35,498 bases of DNA, taken from NCBI GenBank assembly GCA_946533175.1, contig CAMNBS010000003.1:1-35498 (forward strand), in the 5' to 3' direction. Source of the DNA: an uncultured Clostridia bacterium. GTDB lineage: Bacteria > Bacillota_I > Bacilli_A > RF39 > UBA660. Positions within the stretch are counted from its first letter, which is position 1. Each line of letters starts with the position of its first letter. The notes beneath the pieces were generated by a model. It saw nothing but the letters and a program-made list of their open reading frames with translations. It was not told the DNA's origin and made no database searches. Below, in pieces: positions 29,041-35,498 of the stretch. A program made the position numbers and the translations under genes.

Positions 29041-29057
29041 ATATTATGACATAATAT
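29041..29057. promoter_or_regulatory. 8-1-8 perfect inverted repeat upstream of the LysM lipoprotein gene
   Basis: ATATTATG-A-CATAATAT. Confidence 0.45.
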
Positions 29058-29060
29058 ATT

Positions 29061-29087
29061 AAAAAAGAGCCTATTTATTAAGCTCTT
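29061..29087 (-). terminator. Terminator of ftsH (overlaps stop codon)
   Basis: Minus: AAGAGC...GCTCTTTTTT. Confidence 0.65.
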
Positions 29088-31023
29088 TAATCAATTCTTC
29101 TTTAGTCATTTTACTATAACCTTTAATTCCAGCCTCTTGAGCTTTTTCACGAAGTTCTTCAAGAGATAAATCATTTAAAGAAGTATCATCAGGTAATTCA
29201 CCATGTTCTTCTAGATAAAGAATTTCTTCATGGGTTAATGTTTCTTTTTCTAATAAAGCATTAGCGATTAGATGAACTAAATCAATATTATCTTTCAATA
29301 TCTTAGTGGCATTTTTGTAACATTCATCCATTATTTTACGGATTTCAATATCTATTTCATGAGCAACTGTATCGGAGAAATTTCTTGTTTTATTATAATC
29401 TCTTCCAATGAAAACACTTTCACTTTGTTGTTCTAATTGAACAGGACCAAGATCACTCATACCATATTCAGTAACCATTGCACGAGCTATTTTAGTAGCC
29501 TTTTCAAAGTCATTATGAGCTCCTGTAGTTATTTCACCAAAGTTTATTTCTTCGGATACACGACCACCTAATAAACCTGTAATTTGTTCTAATAATTCTG
29601 TTTTAGTTTGTGTATACTTCTCTTCTTTTGGAACCATCATCGCATATCCACCAGCATAACTTCTTGGAATAATAGTTACCTTTTGAACATCATTAGCACT
29701 ATTTAATTTAAGTCCTAATACAACGTGTCCTGCTTCATGATGAGCAACCATATTACGTTCTTTTTCAGTATATTTCTTACTTACTTTAGCAGGTCCCATC
29801 AAAACACGGTCTGTTGCTTCATCTATTTCACTCATCGTAATAAACTCTTTGTTACGTCGTACTGCAAGTAAAGCAGCTTCATTAAGTAAATTTTCAAGGT
29901 CAGCACCACTAAATCCTGGCGTACGTTTTGCTAAATTTGCTAATTTAATATTTTTATCTAAAATCTTATTTCTTGCATGAACCTCAAGTATTTCTTCACG
30001 ACCTTTAACATCAGGTAAATTAACAGTTACTTGACGATCAAATCTTCCTGGTCTCAAAAGAGCAGGATCCAAAACATCAGCACGGTTAGTAGCAGCTATA
30101 ATAATAATTCCTTCATTAGCACCAAAACCATCCATTTCCGTTAATAATTGGTTAAGAGTTTGTTCTCTTTCATCATGGCCACCACCAAGACCTGTTCCAC
30201 GTTGACGACCAACTGCATCAATCTCATCAATAAATATTAAACATGGAGCATTATTTTTAGCTTGTTTAAACATATCACGAACACGACTAGCTCCAACACC
30301 AACAAACAATTCAACGAAATCAGAACCACTAATATAATAAAATGGAACATTAGCTTCTCCAGCAACTGCCCTAGCAAGTAATGTTTTACCAGTTCCAGGA
30401 GGACCAACAAGTAATACACCTTTAGGAATTCTTGCTCCTAATTTTTGAAATTTCTTTGGATTTTTTAAGAAATCAATTAATTCTTTAACTTCTTCTTTTT
30501 CTTCTTTTAATCCAGCTACATCTTTAAATGTAACTTTATTACGACTATCTGATAATCTAGCACGACTCTTTCCAAAATCAAATGAACGGTTAGCACCACC
30601 AGCTTGTCTACTTAAGAAATATATTCCTCCACCAACAATAATTAATATTGGTAAAAAATTAACTAAAATAACTAACAATGTACTAGAACTTGGATCTTTA
30701 TTTACTTTAATAATGTAATCATATTTTTCATAACCATCTACTAAATCCTTAACAACTTCATCAGAAAGTGGAGCTGTTACTTTAAATGATTCATTTTCTT
30801 TATAATCCTTTAATTTACCTTCAATATAGTAAACTCCCCCATCATTACTAGGAGTTACATCAATATTGGTAACTTTTCCTTCAGATACTTTATTCATAAA
30901 CTCATTAAAAGTTAAATTATTTACTTTAACACTCATGACTTTATACATATAAAATAATACAACCATTAATCCAATTAACAGAATATATGGTAAAACATTT
31001 TTCTTGACATCTTTTTTATTCAT
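29071..31023 (-). CDS. ftsH: ATP-dependent zinc metalloprotease FtsH with C-terminal Rho_N/SAP-like extension
   Basis: [42 protein letters not shown]; tail [33 protein letters not shown]. Confidence 0.97.
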   Translation of the reverse strand: MNKKDVKKNVLPYILLIGLMVVLFYMYKVMSVKVNNLTFNEFMNKVSEGKVTNIDVTPSNDGGVYYIEGKLKDYKENESFKVTAPLSDEVVKDLVDGYEKYDYIIKVNKDPSSSTLLVILVNFLPILIIVGGGIYFLSRQAGGANRSFDFGKSRARLSDSRNKVTFKDVAGLKEEKEEVKELIDFLKNPKKFQKLGARIPKGVLLVGPPGTGKTLLARAVAGEANVPFYYISGSDFVELFVGVGASRVRDMFKQAKNNAPCLIFIDEIDAVGRQRGTGLGGGHDEREQTLNQLLTEMDGFGANEGIIIIAATNRADVLDPALLRPGRFDRQVTVNLPDVKGREEILEVHARNKILDKNIKLANLAKRTPGFSGADLENLLNEAALLAVRRNKEFITMSEIDEATDRVLMGPAKVSKKYTEKERNMVAHHEAGHVVLGLKLNSANDVQKVTIIPRSYAGGYAMMVPKEEKYTQTKTELLEQITGLLGGRVSEEINFGEITTGAHNDFEKATKIARAMVTEYGMSDLGPVQLEQQSESVFIGRDYNKTRNFSDTVAHEIDIEIRKIMDECYKNATKILKDNIDLVHLIANALLEKETLTHEEILYLEEHGELPDDTSLNDLSLEELREKAQEAGIKGYSKMTKEELIKELNK

Positions 31024-31035
31024 AATTTCTCTCCT

Positions 31036-32361
31036 TTATAAACATTTAAATATTATATCACATTTATCGCTCTTTAGTCTATTATATTTTGATTTTTTTA
31101 TTTTAGGAATCCAAACAATTGTATCTTTAGCATCAACAACAATTGGCCATAAATCCCTTTTTTTACGATCAACCTTCGCATTAATCAAGATATCACTAAC
31201 TTTTTTAGTCCCATTCATATTTTTTATACTCATTCGATCACCTTCTCTTCTTGTTCGAACTCGAAGAGGTAAAGTAATATCACTACTTGAAAGACGCAAA
31301 ACATCATTACCATCAGTACTACATTCATCAACTTTTTTAATAGTCATATTATTAGGTAAAAATACTTCATTAGATAATTCAATATCATATGGCATTAAAA
31401 GACTACTTTCTTTCATAAAATAAACTTTATTATATTCTTTAACAACAATAAAATCATTTGGTAAATTATATTTAGCACTAGCTTTTTTACTATTAATTAA
31501 TTGAAGTACTAAATCAACATGTCGATCATCTATTTCCATAATATCATCACGATATAATGAAGAAAAAATATAATCAATAATTCTCTTTCCAAGAACAATA
31601 TCTATTTTTTTAAATAAAGTTACATCAATAATACCATCAACATATATATTTTGCATTTCCTTTTTAGCAAGACGTTCAATTAAATCATCAGCTTCCATTA
31701 AAGTCCTACTAAACTTCATAAATTTCTTATGAACTAGTTTATCTTCTTCTTTTAAGAATGGTAAAACATGCATTCGGTATCTATTTCTCGTATACTTTTC
31801 TTTATAATTACTTTGATCTATTCGATAAGGTATTTTCTTTTCTTTATCAAATAAAGCAATTTCATCTTTAGTAACAAAAGTTAAAGGCCTAACAATACGA
31901 TAATTTCCCATTAATATATTATTACTAAATCCACTATATCCCTTTAATGTCGAACCTCTTACTATACGCATAAGAATAGTTTCTATTAAATCATCACCAT
32001 GATGACCCGTCATTAAATAATTTGCCCCATATTTATTAATTAATTCTTCATAATACTTATAACGAATATTACGTGCCTCATTATGAAAATTATCATCACC
32101 ATATTTATCAATAATCATACTTTCAAAACAAATACTATTATCACAACAATATTTTTCTAAAAATTCCTTTTCCTCATAGCTTTCTTTACGAACATTATGA
32201 TTAACATGAGCAACAATAATATTAAACCCAATACTCTTTTTTAAATCATTTAAAATATAGAGAAGAGCCATGGAATCAGGTCCTGCTGATACACCAACAA
32301 CAATAATGTCTTCTTTTTTTAATTTTATATCATTAATCAAAAAATTATACACTTCATTCAT
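31036..32361 (-). CDS. tilS: tRNA(Ile)-lysidine synthetase
   Basis: VVGVSAGPDSMALLYIL (PP-loop); HVNHNVRKES; TGHHGDDLIETILMRIVRGSTLKGYSG; C-terminal substrate-binding domain. Confidence 0.95.
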   Translation of the reverse strand: MNEVYNFLINDIKLKKEDIIVVGVSAGPDSMALLYILNDLKKSIGFNIIVAHVNHNVRKESYEEKEFLEKYCCDNSICFESMIIDKYGDDNFHNEARNIRYKYYEELINKYGANYLMTGHHGDDLIETILMRIVRGSTLKGYSGFSNNILMGNYRIVRPLTFVTKDEIALFDKEKKIPYRIDQSNYKEKYTRNRYRMHVLPFLKEEDKLVHKKFMKFSRTLMEADDLIERLAKKEMQNIYVDGIIDVTLFKKIDIVLGKRIIDYIFSSLYRDDIMEIDDRHVDLVLQLINSKKASAKYNLPNDFIVVKEYNKVYFMKESSLLMPYDIELSNEVFLPNNMTIKKVDECSTDGNDVLRLSSSDITLPLRVRTRREGDRMSIKNMNGTKKVSDILINAKVDRKKRDLWPIVVDAKDTIVWIPKIKKSKYNRLKSDKCDIIFKCL

Positions 32362-32380
32362 AACTTTTTCCTTTGTTATT

Positions 32381-32409
32381 ATTGTACATAAAGTAAAACT
32401 TTATATCAA
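32381..32409 (-). promoter_or_regulatory. Putative sigma-A promoter of tilS-ftsH with a 7-3-7 palindrome filling the spacer
   Basis: Minus: TTGATA (32404-32409) - 17 nt - TACAAT (32381-32386); ATAAAGT-aaa-ACTTTAT at 32388-32404. Confidence 0.6.
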
Positions 32410-32429
32410 GTAATTTAATTAAAATTTTA

Positions 32430-32458
32430 AAAAAACCTAATCATTATTTTGATTAGGT
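32430..32458 (-). terminator. Terminator of the divIC-like gene
   Basis: Minus: ACCTAATCA...TGATTAGGT then T7. Confidence 0.7.
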
Positions 32459-32754
32459 ATTCTTATTATTAATTCACCATCTTTTGAATAAAAATATTTC
32501 TCGCGAGCATAACGAGCTAAATAATCACTATCTTGTAGTTTTATTATCTCATTATTTAAAGCTTCTTCATCTTCTTTCAAAACAACCATTTTTTGTTCTA
32601 ATTCATGTTCTTCACGATATTTATCAACTATTTCACGAACTACACTTAACACACTAACAAATACTGAAATAATTATAGCAACAGAAAAAAAGCCAAAAAC
32701 AAGTACACGTCTAGCATTTTTTTTCATTACTACTTTTCTTTTGCCTTTTTTCAT
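32437..32754 (-). CDS. FtsB/DivIC-family septum formation initiator
   Basis: TM then coiled coil; EEALNNEIIKLQDSDYLARYAREKYFYSKDGELIIRIP; start at ATG after GGTGGGAGAGT (track start 32781). Confidence 0.88.
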   Translation of the reverse strand: MKKGKRKVVMKKNARRVLVFGFFSVAIIISVFVSVLSVVREIVDKYREEHELEQKMVVLKEDEEALNNEIIKLQDSDYLARYAREKYFYSKDGELIIRIPNQNND

Positions 32755-32800
32755 ACTACTCTCCCACCATAAGAATAGCAAAAATAAAAGAAATTGACAA

Positions 32801-33097
32801 TTATTTAAAAGATATTTTTTTCCACTTTACTCTTAACTTTACAAAAATTCTGTTATATATTAAAAAACTAATAAAAACCATTAATAAAAAATAGATATGA
32901 ATAATACCCCCATTAACAATATATAAAAGAAGAAAATAATTTCCAAATAAAAATAATGAAAACACTAAATTACTAATACAATTAAAAGCTTTATACTTAC
33001 TAAATAATAAATAATAAAAAAGATTAAAAAAAAGACACATTATTATTCCAAAAAGAAAAGATACCACTAATGATCTTATTTGAATAATTAAACTCAT
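32801..33097 (-). CDS. YabQ-like spore cortex biosynthesis membrane protein
   Basis: 98 aa multi-TM; between yabP and the divIC-like gene as in Bacillus. Confidence 0.7.
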   Translation of the reverse strand: MSLIIQIRSLVVSFLFGIIMCLFFNLFYYLLFSKYKAFNCISNLVFSLFLFGNYFLLLYIVNGGIIHIYFLLMVFISFLIYNRIFVKLRVKWKKISFK

Positions 33098-33381
33098 TAT
33101 TTAAATAACCTCGTTATTAAATTACCCTCTTTTTCTTTTTTAGTCTTATTATCTTCAATATAATCAAAACTATTAATAAATCCTTTAATAGTAACTGATC
33201 CTTCTTTAGTATCCAATTTTACTAATTCTAATTCTTCGCCTTTTAAGACCAAATATCCCATAACTGTTTCTACAAGAAATTCCTCATTATCAAAACTATC
33301 AACTTTTTTAACACCCGTAATTAAAATTTTCTTTCTATCAACAATGCTTATACCATGATTATATTCTTTTTCCTTGTCCAT
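33097..33381 (-). CDS. yabP: Sporulation protein YabP
   Basis: HGISIVDRKKILITGVKKVDSFDNEEFLVETVMGYLVLKGEELELVKLDTKEGSVTIKGFINSFDY. Confidence 0.9.
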   Translation of the reverse strand: MDKEKEYNHGISIVDRKKILITGVKKVDSFDNEEFLVETVMGYLVLKGEELELVKLDTKEGSVTIKGFINSFDYIEDNKTKKEKEGNLITRLFK

Positions 33382-33438
33382 CTCTTCCTCCCCTACATTA
33401 TATGTAAAAAAAAAGAAAAAAGAATAAAATTCTATTTT

Positions 33439-33753
33439 CTATAATTCTTCAACAAATTCACTTGTTTTAGCTCTTTCAAATGCTCCTAAAATAACTTCAT
33501 TAAACATTTCACGAGTTTCCTTATTAATTGGATGAGCTTGATCTACATGAACTCTTATTTCTTCATTAATTGTTCCATCTTCATTACGTCCAGCGATTGT
33601 TCTACTTGGCATAGCAACAACCATTTTTTCTGGTTTTTCAATTATACGAATATCCTTAACTACAAAACAATCGTCTAATGTAACTTCAACTACTCCTTTC
33701 ACATTTGAATTAGGTTTGTCGAACTTTCTTCCTTGCACTTTAGTTATTTTCAT
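33439..33753 (-). CDS. spoVG: Septation/sporulation regulator SpoVG
   Basis: MKITKVQGRK...VVEVTLDDCFVVKDIRIIE...VAMPSRTIAGRNEDGTINEEIRVHVDQAHPINKETREMF. Confidence 0.96.
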   Translation of the reverse strand: MKITKVQGRKFDKPNSNVKGVVEVTLDDCFVVKDIRIIEKPEKMVVAMPSRTIAGRNEDGTINEEIRVHVDQAHPINKETREMFNEVILGAFERAKTSEFVEEL

Positions 33754-33785
33754 GCATATACCTCCTTGGAATTTATTCTAATTAA

Positions 33786-33828
33786 ATTATATAATAACAT
33801 TTTACAAAAATCAATTTATATTTGTCAA
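33786..33828 (-). promoter_or_regulatory. Tandem overlapping sigma-A-like promoters of spoVG
   Basis: Minus: TTGATT-17-TATAAT (33786-33814) and TTGACA-18-TAAAAT (33799-33828). Confidence 0.6.
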
Positions 33829-33833
33829 GAAAT

Positions 33834-33862
33834 TAAAAAAAATCTTGATTTTCATCAAGATT
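33834..33862 (-). terminator. Terminator of the 260-aa TasA-like gene
   Basis: Minus: AATCTTGA-TGAAAA-TCAAGATT then T-tract. Confidence 0.7.
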
Positions 33863-34637
33863 GTGGTGTATCAAAAGCCTCAACACGAATTTTTAAGCTA
33901 TAATATGCATTTTTATATTCATTAGTAGTATAAACTTTCTTGTTTGCATCAACAGCTTTAGCCGGATATATTTTAGTCATTGTTCCTTCTTCCGTATTAT
34001 TCTTCATATAACGAAGAACGGTAACAGGATCTCCTGTAGTATCAGCAAGAGATGGATAACCTTCCATATTATTCTCCCTTTTAGTTGTAGATGATACCAA
34101 AACTTTATTTTCATCAACCCATAAATAAGCAGAATAAGTTTTAGTAGTACTATCTAATGTTCCTCTAACTAAACCAGTAGCAATCAAAGCTTTACCATCA
34201 GTAAAATTAAGATTAGCACCATTTCCAGAATAATAATTGTTTGTTATATAAAAACCATCACCATCACTAGGTGGAATAAACTTAAAAGACATAATTCCAT
34301 CATCAAGACGAGTTTTAGCACTATCTTCAGCGCCATATATAGCATAAACATTAAAAGTAACACCATTAGATATATTATTATGAGCTGTTATTGAAAAAGT
34401 TAACTTATAACTATCTGTAAGTTCATCTACTGATATAGGGCTATCATTCGTAATAAGAATACTTGTTCCATCAATATAATCAAAAGAAACATAACTTGTT
34501 TCAATAACATTATTATTCCCTGTCTTCGTAAATTGAAAAAAAGCATATGTAGTACCAATAACTACTAATCCAATTAAAAAAAGAACCAACAATATCAATA
34601 TATATTTCTTTTTATTTTTTTCTTCTGTCTTCTCCAT
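33855..34637 (-). CDS. TasA/camelysin-like secreted or anchored surface protein
   Basis: Basic N-terminus, TM, GTTYAFFQFTKTGNNNVIETSYVSFDY; C-terminal YYSLKIRVEAFDTPQS. Confidence 0.55.
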   Translation of the reverse strand: MEKTEEKNKKKYILILLVLFLIGLVVIGTTYAFFQFTKTGNNNVIETSYVSFDYIDGTSILITNDSPISVDELTDSYKLTFSITAHNNISNGVTFNVYAIYGAEDSAKTRLDDGIMSFKFIPPSDGDGFYITNNYYSGNGANLNFTDGKALIATGLVRGTLDSTTKTYSAYLWVDENKVLVSSTTKRENNMEGYPSLADTTGDPVTVLRYMKNNTEEGTMTKIYPAKAVDANKKVYTTNEYKNAYYSLKIRVEAFDTPQS

Positions 34638-34657
34638 ATTAACCTCATCATAATATG

Positions 34658-34686
34658 ATTATATAATAATTAATAATAAAAATCAA
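34658..34686 (-). promoter_or_regulatory. Sigma-A promoter of the 260-aa TasA-like gene
   Basis: Minus: TTGATT (34681-34686) - 17 nt - TATAAT (34658-34663). Confidence 0.7.
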
Positions 34687-34718
34687 TCCGTTACATTTAT
34701 AATTTTAATACAAAAAAA

Positions 34719-34742
34719 TAAAACACCTTTAAAGTGTTTTAT
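34719..34742 (-). terminator. Terminator of the upstream TasA-like gene
   Basis: Minus: AAAACAC-TTTAAAG-GTGTTTT then T-tract. Confidence 0.65.
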
Positions 34743-34758
34743 TTAATTACTTTTCAAA

Positions 34759-35498
34759 TTAGCTAACCCAAGTTCCGCCAGTTTCGCGTGACTCAACTTT
34801 TACTTTAAAAGTTAATGGATGAGAAGCTAAAGAATTCCATTCGTCTGTTGTAAGACGAACACGATTATTTACCCAAGTACCTAATCCATCACCAGTAGTA
34901 CCATTAGTACCTCCATCATATGCAGGATCATTAACGTCAGTATCAGTAATAGCAATACGATCAGCATCAAGATATGCTTGGATAGTTAAAACGCCACTAT
35001 ATCTATGACCAGTAAAATCATCAATATTAGCTGTTTTATCAATATGTCCTTCTGCTAGCACATTATCATTAGCAAGTTGAGTACCACTTGTATACTGATA
35101 TAATACATATTCATCACCAGTACCAGTTAATGATGATCTTGAAGTACCAATTACTCCTGCATCGTCTCCTGTTCCTTGAGCAAATGAGACAGCAACACTA
35201 ACTGGTAATGCTCTTGCATTAGCATTTTCTGGATCACCACTAAAGTTTACTTCTGTAGCAGATACTTTCCAATCAAGACCATCAACATAAGTTGTTTCGC
35301 CTTTGATTGATACAGTAATTTCAGCATGATTACCTACATCAGTAGATAATTGACCAGATCTTAGTGGAAATACATTTGTAAGATTAATCGCTCCTGTTTG
35401 AATTGAATTAAACTTAATTTTACCAGTTGAAATATTATTAGCTGTTCCCGTTCTTGTATAGTTAAAGAATGCAAATGATACTCCAACTACTGCTACAA
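34759..35498 (-). CDS. TasA/camelysin-like surface protein, 5' end truncated by the window
   Basis: The frame of track ORF 34759..35061 (GTG taken as start) stays open to the window edge: VAVVGVSFAFFNYTRTGTANNISTGKIKFNSIQTGAINLTNVFPLRSGQ... Confidence 0.7.
   Translation of the reverse strand, partial: VAVVGVSFAFFNYTRTGTANNISTGKIKFNSIQTGAINLTNVFPLRSGQLSTDVGNHAEITVSIKGETTYVDGLDWKVSATEVNFSGDPENANARALPVSVAVSFAQGTGDDAGVIGTSRSSLTGTGDEYVLYQYTSGTQLANDNVLAEGHIDKTANIDDFTGHRYSGVLTIQAYLDADRIAITDTDVNDPAYDGGTNGTTGDGLGTWVNNRVRLTTDEWNSLASHPLTFKVKVESRETGGTWVS

Noticed and set aside
30237-30419. 60-aa minus ORF in another frame of ftsH
   Set aside because: Shadow of the conserved AAA domain
31004-31423. 139-aa plus-strand ORF antisense to tilS
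   Set aside because: Low-complexity hydrophobic translation opposite a well-supported gene

Overview
This AT-rich window has the look of a Bacillota (Bacilli/Erysipelotrichia/RF39-like) chromosome. It is almost entirely minus-strand housekeeping and sporulation genes, with no rRNA, CRISPR array, transposase or integrase that I can support. Translation and RNA genes: hpf, rpmE, prfA-prmC, prfB (with a canonical CTT TGA C programmed frameshift that the ORF track missed), lysS, dusB, tilS. Envelope and cell-shape genes: tagO/wecA-like, mreB/mbl, murA, a class A PBP, cdaA-cdaR, ftsH, a divIC-like gene. Sporulation genes: spoIIID-like, spoIIQ-like, spoIIR, gerQ, yabQ-like, yabP, spoVG. TGA is used as a stop (prfA and spoIIR end in TGA, and prfB is frameshift-regulated), so the genetic code is standard. 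I see no complete, obviously new multi-gene system. The best second-look candidates are: (1) an orphan bitopic membrane protein (9219-10277) driven by a perfect TTGACA-N17-TATAAT promoter with an embedded inverted repeat; (2) a Rho_N/SAP-like C-terminal extension on FtsH; (3) a tandem pair of TasA/camelysin-like secreted proteins at the right edge, one cut by the window; (4) a shortened SpoIIID-like protein with an acidic recognition helix; (5) several promoter-overlapping palindromes (rpmE, cspA, tilS-ftsH, LysM lipoprotein, PBP). All family assignments are from reading the translations; no database search was run.
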